DNA from: Endobacterium cereale
GTDB lineage: Bacteria > Pseudomonadota > Alphaproteobacteria > Rhizobiales > Rhizobiaceae
Assembly (NCBI RefSeq): GCF_009617585.1
Contig: NZ_WIXI01000046.1
Coordinates: forward strand, 62,001 to 126,000
DNA length: 64,000 bases
Direction of reading: 5' to 3'
Position numbers and translations under genes: made by a program
Notes under the pieces: model-generated
What the model saw: only the letters and a program-made list of their open reading frames with translations
What the model was told of the DNA's origin: nothing
Databases searched by the model: none
Part shown: piece by piece, positions 1 through 8,936 of the stretch
Numbering within the stretch: position 1 is the first letter of the stretch
How the letters are laid out: the number at the start of each line of letters is the position of its first letter

Positions 1-58
1 CTTTAACCGAGTGCATCAAAAGGGGCTGGCTAATTACCGTCCGCATGAATAACAATCT

Positions 59-81
59 GCCGGACCCGACAAGGGTTCGGC
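59..81 (+). terminator. Hairpin before hbdA
   Basis: A 9-bp stem (59-67 pairing with 73-81, one G-U pair) closes a 5-nt loop and is followed by a short T-containing stretch. It lies 52 bases before the hbdA start. It may terminate or attenuate an upstream gene outside the window; in related genomes etfA commonly precedes this gene. The weak T tract leaves this uncertain. Confidence 0.35.
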
Positions 82-133
82 ATTTTCAATTCAGCTGGTA
101 TTATTCATCACCGGCAAAGACGTAGGAGCAGAC

Positions 134-1015
134 ATGTCCACGGCCATCAAGAACATCGGCATCATCGGCGCAGGCCAGATGGGCTGCGGCATCGCACATG
201 TTTCCTCCATCGCCGGCTACAAGATCCAGATCTACGATCTGGCACAGGACCGTATCGAAGCGGCCCTTGCCACCATCAACGGCACGCTCGCCCGTCAGGT
301 CGGCGCCGGCAAGTTGACCGAGGAAGAGCGCAAGGCAGCCCTCTCCCGCATCAGCGGCTCCACTGACGTCAACGACCTTGCCTCCATGGACCTCGTCGTC
401 GAGGCCGCGACCGAAGACGAAGCCATCAAGCGCAAGATTTTTGCGACCGTTTGTCCCGTCCTGCGGCCTGAAGCGATCCTCGCCACCAACACCTCGTCGC
501 TGTCGATTACCCGTCTCGCCTCCGCCACCGACCGCCCGGAACGCTTCATGGGGATCCACTTCATGAACCCGGTGCCGGTGATGAAGCTGGTGGAACTGGT
601 GCGCGGCATCGCGACGGAAGAAAAGACGTTCAACGCCGCCAAGGAATATGTCACCACCCTCGAAAAGACCTTTACCGTCGCCGAGGATTTTCCGGCTTTC
701 ATCGTCAACCGCATCCTGCTGCCGATGATCAACGAGGCGATCTATACGCTGTATGAAGGCGTCGGTTCGGTCGAAGCAATCGACACCGCCATGAAGCTTG
801 GCGCAAACCATCCGATGGGGCCGCTGCAGCTTGCCGATTTCATCGGCCTCGACACCTGCCTGTCGATCATGCAGGTCCTGCACGATGGCTTGGCCGACAG
901 CAAATACCGCCCCTGCCCGCTTCTGGTGAAATATGTCGAGGCCGGCTGGCTCGGCCGCAAATCCGGCCGCGGTTTCTACGACTATCGCGGCGAAGTGCCG
1001 GTCCCGACGCGCTGA
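134..1015 (+). CDS. hbdA: 3-hydroxybutyryl-CoA dehydrogenase
   Basis: A 293-residue cytoplasmic enzyme of the short 3-hydroxyacyl-CoA dehydrogenase family, which interconverts 3-hydroxybutyryl-CoA and acetoacetyl-CoA with NAD(P) in butanoate/PHB and fatty acid metabolism. The N-terminal Rossmann motif GAGQMG is at residues 12-17. The catalytic His lies in IHFMNPVPVMKLVEL near residue 142, and the C-terminal half matches the helical substrate/dimer domain. The length is normal for the family. The ATG is preceded by a TAGGAG ribosome site. It converges on the TlpA-like gene with only 12 bases between the stops. The upstream partner, if any, is outside the window. Confidence 0.93.
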   Translation: MSTAIKNIGIIGAGQMGCGIAHVSSIAGYKIQIYDLAQDRIEAALATINGTLARQVGAGKLTEEERKAALSRISGSTDVNDLASMDLVVEAATEDEAIKRKIFATVCPVLRPEAILATNTSSLSITRLASATDRPERFMGIHFMNPVPVMKLVELVRGIATEEKTFNAAKEYVTTLEKTFTVAEDFPAFIVNRILLPMINEAIYTLYEGVGSVEAIDTAMKLGANHPMGPLQLADFIGLDTCLSIMQVLHDGLADSKYRPCPLLVKYVEAGWLGRKSGRGFYDYRGEVPVPTR

Positions 1016-1027
1016 TAAAAGGCGTGG

Positions 1028-1702
1028 TCAGATCGGCGCCTTGACGCCGTTCACCAGCTTCTTGGCATCCTCACTCGCCCATTCGGCCGGACCGTTCATC
1101 GAGCCGATCAGGCAACCCTTGTCGTCGAACAGCAGCGACACAGGCAGGCCAAACGCCAGGCCTTCCTTCTTCAGCGCATTGAACACGCCCATCGAACTGT
1201 CGCGATAAAAGCCAAGCGCATCGACGCCGTTGTCTGCCAGAAAATTCTTCGGCTTCTGGTCGCCGCCGGTATCGATATTGATGGCAACGACCTCAAAATC
1301 CTTACCGCCCATTTCGTGCTGAAGCGTGTTCAGCGCCGGCATTTCCTCGCGGCACGGCACGCACCACGTGGCCCACAGATTGAGCAGCACCGTCTTGCCG
1401 GCAAAATCGGCCATGGTGAGATCCGGCGCGCCCTCGCCTTTCGCGGCATCCTTGAAGACGAGATTGCTGATCGGGCGCGGGCGGTCGACGCCGCTCATCG
1501 CCGCCACTTCGCCCTTCGACAGCTCGTTGACCGTGGCTGCGCGTTTGACCGCGCCCTCGCAGGCGCCACCGGCAACCTCCCCGGCATTGCCAGACCCCAT
1601 GTTCGTCACGTATACCGCCACGGCTCCCGCCAGGATCCCCGCGGTGGCAGCAATGGCAATCAATCTGGCAGACGGTAGGCCGAAAGGTCGTTTCTCTGTC
1701 AT
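1028..1702 (-). CDS. tlpA: TlpA-like membrane-anchored thiol:disulfide oxidoreductase
   Basis: A 224-residue protein with an N-terminal membrane anchor (about residues 11-33) and a periplasmic thioredoxin fold. The redox motif WCVPC places the two cysteines at residues 114 and 117. TlpA proteins reduce periplasmic cysteines, for example during cytochrome oxidase assembly; the actual substrate here is unknown. The frame is open further upstream into argH, but the ATG at 1702 directly precedes the charged n-region and hydrophobic helix and leaves a 21-base divergent gap to argH, so I prefer it. The divergent layout means the two promoters must overlap the neighbouring 5' ends. Confidence 0.88.
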   Translation of the reverse strand: MTEKRPFGLPSARLIAIAATAGILAGAVAVYVTNMGSGNAGEVAGGACEGAVKRAATVNELSKGEVAAMSGVDRPRPISNLVFKDAAKGEGAPDLTMADFAGKTVLLNLWATWCVPCREEMPALNTLQHEMGGKDFEVVAINIDTGGDQKPKNFLADNGVDALGFYRDSSMGVFNALKKEGLAFGLPVSLLFDDKGCLIGSMNGPAEWASEDAKKLVNGVKAPI

Positions 1703-1723
1703 AACTACTCCAGGACGGGCATC

Positions 1724-3127
1724 ATGGCTGACGGCACGAAGGACGCACTCTCCTCCAACCAGATGTGGGGCGGTCGTTTTGCTTCCGGGCCGGATGCCAT
1801 CATGGAGGAGATAAATGCCTCCATCGGTTTCGACAAGAAGCTCTATGCCCAGGATATTCGCGGCTCGATCGCGCATGCGACCATGCTCGCCGAAAAAGGC
1901 ATCATTTCGAGTGAAGATAAAGACAAGATCATCGCTGGCCTGAACACGATCATGTCAGAGATCGAGCAAGGCACCTTCCAGTTCTCGCGCAAGCTCGAGG
2001 ACATTCACATGAATATCGAGGCAAAACTGGCCGACCTCATCGGTCCCGCTGCCGGCCGCCTGCACACCGCCCGCTCGCGCAATGACCAGGTGGCTCTCGA
2101 TTTCCGCCTCTGGGTGAAGGAAGAGCTCGCCAAGACGGAAAAGATGCTGAGCGACCTGATCGCCGCCTTCCTCGATCGCGCCGAAGAACACGCCGACACT
2201 GTCATGCCCGGCTTTACGCATCTGCAGACCGCCCAGCCGGTGACCTTTGGCCACCACTGCATGGCCTATGTCGAAATGTTCGGCCGTGACCGCGCCCGCG
2301 TGCGCCACGCCATCGATCACCTCGACGAAAGCCCGATCGGTGCCGCGGCGCTGGCCGGCACGCCTTACCCGATCGACCGCCACATGACCGCAAAAGCGCT
2401 CGGCTTCCGCGAACCGACCCGCAACTCGATCGACACCGTTTCCGACCGCGATTTCGCGCTGGAATTCCTGTCGGTCGCAGCCATCTGCGCCATGCACCTG
2501 TCGCGCCTTGCCGAAGAAATCGTCATCTGGTCGACGCCGCAATTCGGTTTCGTGCGCCTGTCGGATGCCTTTTCCACGGGCTCGTCGATCATGCCGCAGA
2601 AAAAGAACCCCGATGCCGCCGAACTGGTGCGCGCCAAGACCGGCCGCATCAACGGTTCGCTGGTGGCACTGCTGACCATCATGAAGGGCCTGCCACTCGC
2701 CTATTCCAAGGACATGCAGGAAGACAAGGAACAGGTGTTTGACGCCGCCGAGAACCTGGAACTGGCGATTGCCGCCATGACCGGCATGATGCGCGACATG
2801 ACCATCCGCACCGACCGCATGCGCCAGGCCGCCGGTGCCGGTTATTCGACCGCGACCGATCTCGCCGACTGGCTGGTGCGCGAAGTCAACCTGCCCTTCC
2901 GCGAAGCCCATCACGTCACCGGTCGCGCCGTGGCGCTGGCTGAAAGCAAGAGCTGCGATCTCTCGGAACTGTCGCTGGCTGAATTGCAGGAGATCAACCC
3001 AGCGATCACGGACAGCGTCTTCAACGTTCTGTCCGTCGATGCCTCGGTTGCCAGCCGCACCAGTTTTGGCGGCACGGCGCCTGCAGAAGTGCGCAAACAG
3101 ATCGCCTGGTGGCGCGCGCGCAACTGA
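1724..3127 (+). CDS. argH: Argininosuccinate lyase
   Basis: The last enzyme of arginine biosynthesis, splitting argininosuccinate into arginine and fumarate in the cytoplasm. It has 467 residues, the usual length. The fumarase/aspartase superfamily signature [12 protein letters not shown], carrying the catalytic serine loop, is near residues 285-297, and the TARSRNDQ and [10 protein letters not shown] blocks of argininosuccinate lyases are both present. It starts 21 bases from the divergent TlpA-like gene. It is followed on the same strand by a small lipoprotein and lysA, a gene order common in rhizobia, so the three may be co-transcribed. Confidence 0.97.
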   Translation: MADGTKDALSSNQMWGGRFASGPDAIMEEINASIGFDKKLYAQDIRGSIAHATMLAEKGIISSEDKDKIIAGLNTIMSEIEQGTFQFSRKLEDIHMNIEAKLADLIGPAAGRLHTARSRNDQVALDFRLWVKEELAKTEKMLSDLIAAFLDRAEEHADTVMPGFTHLQTAQPVTFGHHCMAYVEMFGRDRARVRHAIDHLDESPIGAAALAGTPYPIDRHMTAKALGFREPTRNSIDTVSDRDFALEFLSVAAICAMHLSRLAEEIVIWSTPQFGFVRLSDAFSTGSSIMPQKKNPDAAELVRAKTGRINGSLVALLTIMKGLPLAYSKDMQEDKEQVFDAAENLELAIAAMTGMMRDMTIRTDRMRQAAGAGYSTATDLADWLVREVNLPFREAHHVTGRAVALAESKSCDLSELSLAELQEINPAITDSVFNVLSVDASVASRTSFGGTAPAEVRKQIAWWRARN

Positions 3128-3141
3128 TTGCAAACAACAGC

Positions 3142-3211
3142 CGGGCATGCTGCCCGACTTCCAGAATGTGACTGCACAAGGACGACGAAACCCTCTATGA
3201 CATCGTCGTCC
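3142..3211 (+). terminator. Two inverted repeats after argH
   Basis: Two perfect inverted repeats lie between argH and the lipoprotein gene. One is a 6-bp stem with a 3-nt loop (3142-3147 with 3151-3156). The other is a 9-bp stem with a 14-nt loop (3180-3188 with 3203-3211). Neither is followed by a clear T run; only a TTTT occurs a few bases after the second. They could attenuate read-through or protect the argH mRNA 3' end. Confidence 0.35.
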
Positions 3212-3236
3212 GCCAAGCTGTTTTAAGGGAACCGGA

Positions 3237-3446
3237 ATGTCGAAATCGCTGCTGAATTTGGGGCGCCATGCAGGCCGTATCACGGTCATCGCTGCCGTTG
3301 CCGGCCTTGTTCTTGCCGGCTGTGGCCGCAAGGGCGATCTCGACCGTCCGAGCACGCCGATCGAAATGCAGAACAAGCGCAAGGATACCAATGCGCCGAA
3401 GGAACAGGCTCCTGAAAAGCCGTTCATTCTCGACAAGCTGCTCTAA
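3237..3446 (+). CDS. lptM: Small lipoprotein, LptM (YifL)-like
   Basis: A 69-residue predicted lipoprotein. A positively charged n-region is followed by a hydrophobic stretch ending in the lipobox LAGC near residue 29, then GRKGDL, the short conserved block typical of LptM/YifL proteins, and a polar tail. In Escherichia coli, LptM helps the LptD-LptE translocon mature, and its gene also lies just before a lysA-like/dapF neighbourhood. A ribosome site (AAGGGA) precedes the ATG. The gene is 13 bases before lysA and probably co-transcribed with it. The function is transferred by family only. Confidence 0.8.
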   Translation: MSKSLLNLGRHAGRITVIAAVAGLVLAGCGRKGDLDRPSTPIEMQNKRKDTNAPKEQAPEKPFILDKLL

Positions 3447-3459
3447 TCCGGGCTGATCC

Positions 3460-4728
3460 GTGAACCATTTTCAATATATCGACGGCGTGCTGCACGCCGA
3501 AAACGTGCCCGTTCCCGAGATCGCCAAGGCGGTCGGCACGCCGTTCTACATTTATTCGACGGCAACGCTGGAGCGGCACTACAAGGTGTTTTCGAAGGCT
3601 TTTGACGGCCTCGACGCTATGGTGTGTTACGCCATGAAGGCGAACTCCAACCAGGCAGTGCTCAAAACTCTGGCACGCCTCGGCGCTGGCGCCGACGTGG
3701 TCTCGGGCGGCGAACTGCGCCGCGCGCTGGCCGCCGGCATTCCGCCTGAGCGCATCGTGTTTTCCGGCGTCGGCAAAACGGTTGCCGAAATGGATTTCGC
3801 GCTCGAAGCCGGCATCTACTGTTTTAACGTCGAGTCCGAGCCGGAACTGGAAGTGCTGAATCTGCGCGCCGTCAAGGCCGGCAAAAAGGCACACGTCTCC
3901 TTCCGCATCAACCCGGATGTCGACGCCCGCACCCATGCCAAGATTTCGACGGGCAAGAAGGAAAACAAGTTCGGCATTTCCTACAAGCGCGCCCGTGAGG
4001 TTTACGCGCATGCCGCCACCCTTCCCGGCATCGAAGTCGCCGGCATCGACATGCATATCGGCAGCCAGATCACCGAACTGCAGCCGTTCGCCGATGCCTT
4101 CAAGCTGATGCGCGAACTGGTGGAAACGCTGCGAGGCGATGGTCACACCATCACCCACGTGGACGTCGGCGGTGGTCTCGGGATTCCCTATCACGACGAC
4201 AACAACCCACCGCCGGAACCGACGGCCTATGCCGAAATCGTCACCGAAGGGCTGAAAAGCCTCAACTGCCGCATCGTCACCGAACCCGGCCGCCTGATCG
4301 TCGGCAATGCCGGCATTCTGGTGACCGAAGTGCTTTACGTGAAGGATGCCGGCGAAAAGACTTTTGTCATCGTCGATGGCGCCATGAACGACCTTATCCG
4401 CCCGACGCTCTACGAAGCCCATCACGGCCTTCGCCCGGTCGTTCTGCCGGAAAAGGATGCGGCCCATATCAAAGCCGACGTGGTTGGCCCGGTCTGCGAA
4501 ACCGGCGACTATCTGGCGCTTGACCGCGACATGGCAGTGCCAAAACCCGGCGACCTGTTCGCCATCGCCTCCGCCGGTGCTTACGGTGCCGTGCAGGCCG
4601 GTACCTATAACACCCGCCTTCTCGTTCCCGAAGTGCTGGTCAAGGGCGATACGTTCCACGTCATCCGCCCGCGCGGCACCTATGAGGAGCTGATCGCGCT
4701 CGATTCAATCCCCGACTGGCTTGCCTGA
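3460..4728 (+). CDS. lysA: Diaminopimelate decarboxylase
   Basis: A 422-residue PLP-dependent decarboxylase that converts meso-diaminopimelate to lysine. The PLP lysine is in CYAMKANSN (about residue 60). The phosphate-binding GGG in DVGGGLGIPY, the EPGR motif and the C-terminal CETGDYLA block, which brings a cysteine and aspartate to the active site across the dimer, are all visible. The start codon is GTG, which gives the usual family N-terminus with the short HF-Y-G segment before the barrel. It follows the LptM-like lipoprotein closely and is probably part of the same transcript. Confidence 0.96.
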   Translation: MNHFQYIDGVLHAENVPVPEIAKAVGTPFYIYSTATLERHYKVFSKAFDGLDAMVCYAMKANSNQAVLKTLARLGAGADVVSGGELRRALAAGIPPERIVFSGVGKTVAEMDFALEAGIYCFNVESEPELEVLNLRAVKAGKKAHVSFRINPDVDARTHAKISTGKKENKFGISYKRAREVYAHAATLPGIEVAGIDMHIGSQITELQPFADAFKLMRELVETLRGDGHTITHVDVGGGLGIPYHDDNNPPPEPTAYAEIVTEGLKSLNCRIVTEPGRLIVGNAGILVTEVLYVKDAGEKTFVIVDGAMNDLIRPTLYEAHHGLRPVVLPEKDAAHIKADVVGPVCETGDYLALDRDMAVPKPGDLFAIASAGAYGAVQAGTYNTRLLVPEVLVKGDTFHVIRPRGTYEELIALDSIPDWLA

Positions 4729-4737
4729 CACCGATCT

Positions 4738-4797
4738 GATATCGACCAGATATCACGCGGATATCGGCGCATAACCTGTTCACGATTGAGCGATATC
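4738..4797. repeat. Phased GATATC repeats
   Basis: GATATC occurs at 4738, 4749 and 4760, exactly 11 bases apart, and again at 4792, which is 32 bases further on. All copies would face the same side of the helix. They sit in the gap of about 200 bases between lysA and the TIGR02302 gene, where a regulator could bind. No known operator of this form comes to mind. Confidence 0.4.
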
Positions 4798-4851
4798 CGG
4801 CAAAATGCGGGGGCTTCGGCCCCTGCCCCCTCGTCTTCGCCACAAAGATTG

Positions 4852-4875
4852 CTATCCTTGCTGTTTGAAGGATAG
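4852..4875 (+). promoter_or_regulatory. Inverted repeat upstream of TIGR02302 gene
   Basis: A perfect 8-bp inverted repeat (4852-4859 with 4868-4875) with an 8-nt spacer ends about 57 bases before the start codon. Just upstream, around 4810-4823, a GGGGC/GCCCC stem with a TTCG tetraloop could form. Together they suggest a structured leader or the lysA transcript end; no U tract follows either. Confidence 0.3.
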
Positions 4876-4932
4876 CGTTGATAGCGCACCGCGCCGCCGA
4901 TTTGCGCCGCCACGACGACGGAGACGGACCGC

Positions 4933-7731
4933 ATGACAGTCGACACGACCGGCGACACCACCGGCAAAAACACCAGCCCCGGCACCGCCAAAGGTGCCTT
5001 CGCGCTGAGGCCGGAACTGGCCCGCCGTGTTTCCCTCAAACGCGGTGTCGCCCGTCTGGTGCTCTTCCTCGAGCGCCTGCTGCCGCTGGCCATCGCGCCG
5101 CTTTGCGTTGTTGCGCTCTTCCTGTCCGTCTCGTGGTTCGGCCTCCTGCGCATCTCGCCGGACTGGTTGCGCTGGGCGCTCAATTTCGTTTTCACCTTCG
5201 CTCTCCTCTCCTCGCTTCTGCCCCTGGCGCGCTTGCGCCTGCCGAGTTCGGCAGATGCCGACCGCCTGCTGGAAGATCGCAACAATCTGCCCCACCAGCC
5301 GGTCGGCGTGCAGGATGACGAACCCGCATTCGAGACCCCGTTCTCCCGCGCCCTCTGGCGCGAACACCAGACGCGCATGGCCGAGCGTATCGCTGCCCTC
5401 GACGCCGGCCTACCCCGCCCCGGCATCGCCAATTACGACCGTTTTGGCCTACGCGCATTTCCGGCCCTCCTTCTTGTCGCCGCCTTCGGATATTCCTTCT
5501 CCAACGGCGGCGGCTCGCCGGCAGACGCGCTGATGCCCTCCGCACCGGCCGCCCGCATCAATCCCGATCTGCGCATCGACGCCTGGCTGACGCCACCCGG
5601 CTACACCGGCAAGGCCCCGGTCTTTCTGACGGGCCGGCAGGCAACCGGCGCACAGGCCGTAGAAATTCCGGAAAATTCGGAACTCACCGTTCGTGTCACC
5701 GGTGGCGAAGGCGAAGAAACCGTGCTTTTTTCACCGCTCGAAGGCGGCGAAGCACGCATTCTGGCGGCAAACGAACCAAAACCGCAGGATCCAGCCGCAA
5801 CGGGCACACAGCCGCCCGCAGCACCGGCGCCTACGGCCGCCGCCGATGACGGCGACAAGCCGTTAGCCCCGCGCACCTATGCGATGAAGGTCGCCGAAAG
5901 CGGCGATCTCAGCGTCAACGGCCAGCAATGGATGTTCGACGTCATCCCCGACAAGGCGCCGGAAATCGCCTTCGAAAACCAGCCGCGACGTGCCGTCAAC
6001 GGCGCGCTGGAAATCGGTTTTCGCGCCAAGGACGATTACGGGATCACCAAGGCTTTCGCCCTGATCGAGCCGGTGGACAAGGCCGACGACAAGGCAAAAC
6101 CGCTCTATCCGCTGCCTGACTACAAACTCGACATCCCGCGCCAAAACAATCGCGAGGCCAAGGGGCTGTCCAGCCGCAACCTCACCGAACATCCGCTGGC
6201 CGGCAAGCGGGTTCGCATCACGCTTGTCGCCACTGACGGCGCCGGTCAGGAAGGCCGCAGCCCGCCTTTGGAAATGGTGCTGCCCTCACGCAATTTCACC
6301 GAACCGCTGGCCGCAGCCGTCGCCGAAGAACGCCAGGTATTTGCGCTCGACACCCGCCAGATGCCCAAGGCCATCGCGCTCAACGAGGCGCTCACCATCC
6401 GCCCCGACGAGACCATTCCCAATCTCAGCCACTTTCTGCTGATCCAGTCCGCCAAGGGCCGAATGGAACTCGCGCGCGGCGAGGAACAGCTGAAACAGAC
6501 CGCCGAATATCTCTGGGAGATCGCCCTCGGCATCGAGGACGGCGATTTGTCCGCCGCAGAAAAACGCCTGCGCGATGCCCAGCAGAACCTGTCCGACGCC
6601 ATCGAAAAAGGTGCGAGCGACGAAGAGATCGCCAAGCTGACGCAGGAACTGCGCGAAGCCATGCAGGAGTTCATGAACGAGGTCGCCAAGCGCATGCAGA
6701 ATGCGCCGCAGGGCCAGCAGAACATGCAGGCGCAAAACATGATCCGCCAGCGCGACCTGCAGAACATGATGGACCAGATCGAAAACCTGGCCCGTTCCGG
6801 CAATCGCGATGCCGCCCAGCAGATGCTGCAGCAATTGCAGCGGATGATGAACAACCTGCAGGCCGGACGTCCGCAGCGTGGCCAGCAGGGTCAACAGGGC
6901 CAGCAGCAGAACAGCCAGATGCGCCAGCAGATCGACAAACTCGGCGAGATCATGCAGCAGCAGCAGCGGCTGATGGACGAGACTTTCAAACTCGACCAAG
7001 CCTTGCGCGACCGCCTGCAGCGCGGTGACCCGGAACAGGGTGAAAGCCCTTATGAACAGGGTCAAAACCAGCAGGGCCAAAACCAACAAGGTCAGCAAGG
7101 CCAGAACCAGCAGGGTGGCCAGCAGCCCGGACAACAGGGCCAGCAAGGTCAACAGGGCCAAGGGCAGCAGGGTCAGCAAGGACAGGGCCAGCAATCGACG
7201 GACCAGATGACCGCCGAACAGTTGCGTGAGGCGCTGAAGAACCTGCGCGCCCAGCAGGAAGGTCTTGGCAAGCAGCTGGGTGAATTGCAGAAGGGCCTGA
7301 AGGAACTCGGCATGGATCCCGGCCCCGGCTTCGGGCAGGCGGAACGCGAAATGGGCAATGCCGGTCAGGCACTTGGACAGGGCCAGGGTGAACAGGCCGT
7401 CGAAGGCCAGGGCAATGCGCTCAATGCGCTGCGTCAGGGCGCCCAGAGCATGATGCAGCAGATGATGCAGGCCATGCAGGGCCAGCAGCCCGGCCAGGGT
7501 CAGGGCGAAGGGGAAGGCATGGCCAATCAGGGTGGCCAGAACGGCCGCGACCCGCTCGGCCGCCTGCGCTCCAGCTCAGGCCCGGAATTCGGCGATCAGG
7601 TGAAGGTGCCGGACGAAATCGACGTGCAACGCGCCCGCGAGATCCTCGATGCTATCCGCGAAAAGCTGGGCGGTGCGCTGTCGGGCGAGGCCGAGCGACG
7701 CTATCTCGAACGCCTGCTGGAAATGCGCTGA
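4933..7731 (+). CDS. TIGR02302 family envelope protein (DUF4175), Gln/Gly-rich
   Basis: A 932-residue protein of the alphaproteobacterial TIGR02302 family, whose function is not established. Two transmembrane helices are predicted around residues 40-100 and a third around 172-194. A long extracytoplasmic part follows, with a segment rich in Pro and Ala near residues 275-305. The second half is helical and very rich in Gln, Met and Gly, with QQGQ-type low complexity between about residues 700 and 760, and a more ordinary charged C-terminus. The family is described as having exactly this layout. A GGAGACGG ribosome site precedes the ATG. The gene stands alone and ends at a strong bidirectional terminator. 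Confidence 0.88.
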   Translation: MTVDTTGDTTGKNTSPGTAKGAFALRPELARRVSLKRGVARLVLFLERLLPLAIAPLCVVALFLSVSWFGLLRISPDWLRWALNFVFTFALLSSLLPLARLRLPSSADADRLLEDRNNLPHQPVGVQDDEPAFETPFSRALWREHQTRMAERIAALDAGLPRPGIANYDRFGLRAFPALLLVAAFGYSFSNGGGSPADALMPSAPAARINPDLRIDAWLTPPGYTGKAPVFLTGRQATGAQAVEIPENSELTVRVTGGEGEETVLFSPLEGGEARILAANEPKPQDPAATGTQPPAAPAPTAAADDGDKPLAPRTYAMKVAESGDLSVNGQQWMFDVIPDKAPEIAFENQPRRAVNGALEIGFRAKDDYGITKAFALIEPVDKADDKAKPLYPLPDYKLDIPRQNNREAKGLSSRNLTEHPLAGKRVRITLVATDGAGQEGRSPPLEMVLPSRNFTEPLAAAVAEERQVFALDTRQMPKAIALNEALTIRPDETIPNLSHFLLIQSAKGRMELARGEEQLKQTAEYLWEIALGIEDGDLSAAEKRLRDAQQNLSDAIEKGASDEEIAKLTQELREAMQEFMNEVAKRMQNAPQGQQNMQAQNMIRQRDLQNMMDQIENLARSGNRDAAQQMLQQLQRMMNNLQAGRPQRGQQGQQGQQQNSQMRQQIDKLGEIMQQQQRLMDETFKLDQALRDRLQRGDPEQGESPYEQGQNQQGQNQQGQQGQNQQGGQQPGQQGQQGQQGQGQQGQQGQGQQSTDQMTAEQLREALKNLRAQQEGLGKQLGELQKGLKELGMDPGPGFGQAEREMGNAGQALGQGQGEQAVEGQGNALNALRQGAQSMMQQMMQAMQGQQPGQGQGEGEGMANQGGQNGRDPLGRLRSSSGPEFGDQVKVPDEIDVQRAREILDAIREKLGGALSGEAERRYLERLLEMR
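7050..7200 (+). repeat. Gln/Gly-coding low-complexity repeat
   Basis: Degenerate tandem copies of codons for GQQGQ/NQQGQ-type peptides lie within the TIGR02302 gene. Such stretches are prone to slippage and length change between strains. They keep the reading frame here. Confidence 0.75.
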
Positions 7732-7755
7732 TCCGGCGGTTGGATATCGAATGAG

Positions 7756-7789
7756 AAAGGCCCGGAAGCTCATCGCTTCAGGGCCTTTT
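7756..7789. terminator. Bidirectional intrinsic terminator
   Basis: An 8-bp outer stem (7756-7763 with 7781-7788) and a 5-bp inner stem (7765-7769 with 7775-7779) form a strong hairpin with A and T runs on its two sides. It sits between the convergent TIGR02302 and response-regulator genes and can serve both strands. Confidence 0.85.
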
Positions 7790-7812
7790 GTCATTCAACA
7801 ATCTTGAAAATA

Positions 7813-8193
7813 TCAGGCCGCCCGCGTCTCGCGCTGCACCGCCAGCGCCTGCGCCACAGCCTTGCGGATATCCGGCAGGGCAAACGGCTTGTCGACCACA
7901 TCGATGACCTTGGTCATCAGGTCGTCGGCGCGTTCGCGCTGCTCGGCATAGCCGGTCATCAGCAGGATACGCAGGTCGGGAAATTTTGCCGCAGCCTGAT
8001 GGGCAAGTTCGATACCATCCATCACAGGCATGCGGATATCGGAGAGGAGAAGGTCGAACGGACCTTCATCCAGAAGCGCCAGACCCTCGGCGCCATCGGC
8101 TGCCTCGCAAGTTTCATGACCGTCGAGACGCAATGCGCGAGCCACGAACCGGCGCAGGGAATCCTCATCTTCGGTGATCAGGATCTTTGCCAT
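7813..8193 (-). CDS. Single-domain response regulator, CpdR-like
   Basis: A 126-residue receiver domain with no output domain. The acidic pocket ED-ED is at residues 8-11, the phospho-acceptor Asp at residue 52 in LLSDIRMPVMDG, the switch Thr in LLMTGY (residue 80) and the conserved Lys in DKPF (residue 102). In alphaproteobacteria, CpdR proteins of this size deliver substrates to ClpXP under control of the CckA-ChpT phosphorelay. The chain ends in Ala-Ala, as CpdR and other ClpXP substrates do. Sinorhizobium has two such paralogues, and this one may be the second. The exact role is inferred. It has its own upstream region of 129 bases after hpt. Confidence 0.82.
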   Translation of the reverse strand: MAKILITEDEDSLRRFVARALRLDGHETCEAADGAEGLALLDEGPFDLLLSDIRMPVMDGIELAHQAAAKFPDLRILLMTGYAEQRERADDLMTKVIDVVDKPFALPDIRKAVAQALAVQRETRAA

Positions 8194-8322
8194 GGCTGTT
8201 TTCTCCGTGCTTCAATTTGGCACCCAAATGACCAGTCTTTCCTTTTCAAGGAGTAAACGCCGGTCACAGGGTCAAGCAACGTGGTTAACGGGCCGTGTCA
8301 TTGTGTCAGGTTATGACACTTG

Positions 8323-8883
8323 TTAGCCTTCCGATGCAGCCTCTGCGTCGCCGGTGACAACACCAACGAAAGGCAGCTCGCGAAAAGCATAGGCCACGTC
8401 CATGCCGTAACCGACGACGAAATAGTCCGGGCACTCGAAGCCGACGTAATCGGCCTCAAGGTCTTCCTTGCGCTTGACGCGCTTGTCGAGCAGCACGGCA
8501 ATCGTAACGTTGCGTGCACCACGTTCGTAAAGCAGTTCCTTGGCGAATTTCAGCGTACGGCCGGATTCGAGAATGTCGTCGATCAGCAGCACATCGCGGC
8601 CATGCACGTCGCTATCGATATCCTTGACGATGCGAACACCCTGCGAGACCGTGCCGGTGCCATAGCTGGAAAGCGTGATGAATTCGACTTCCGGGGCGAG
8701 ATCCACATCATGCATGGCGCGCAGAAGGTCGGCCGCAAAGATGAACGAACCCTTGAGGATGGCGATAACCAGAAGGTCCTTGGTCGGACCGGTTGCGATC
8801 TGGGCGGCGATCGCATGGTTGCGCTCGGCAATCTGCTCGGCAGTGTAGAGCGGCTCGATATTCTTTCCGCGGACCACGGGCAT
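8323..8883 (-). CDS. hpt: Hypoxanthine phosphoribosyltransferase
   Basis: A 186-residue cytoplasmic purine salvage enzyme that joins hypoxanthine (and usually guanine) to PRPP to give IMP or GMP. The PRPP-binding loop VLLIDDILESGRTL is present, as are the ILKGSF cis-peptide loop near residues 43-48, the mobile SSYG loop near residues 72-75 and the purine-binding FVVGYGMD block. The length and all motifs fit the family. It lies upstream of the CpdR-like gene on the same strand. A 7-bp inverted repeat (8296-8302 with 8314-8320) just after the stop may belong to its transcript end. Confidence 0.95.
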   Translation of the reverse strand: MPVVRGKNIEPLYTAEQIAERNHAIAAQIATGPTKDLLVIAILKGSFIFAADLLRAMHDVDLAPEVEFITLSSYGTGTVSQGVRIVKDIDSDVHGRDVLLIDDILESGRTLKFAKELLYERGARNVTIAVLLDKRVKRKEDLEADYVGFECPDYFVVGYGMDVAYAFRELPFVGVVTGDAEAASEG

Positions 8884-8936
8884 ATGCTTCTCCTTGGGCC
8901 TGATGGCTCTGGTTTAAAGCGGGGCCGATAGCACAA

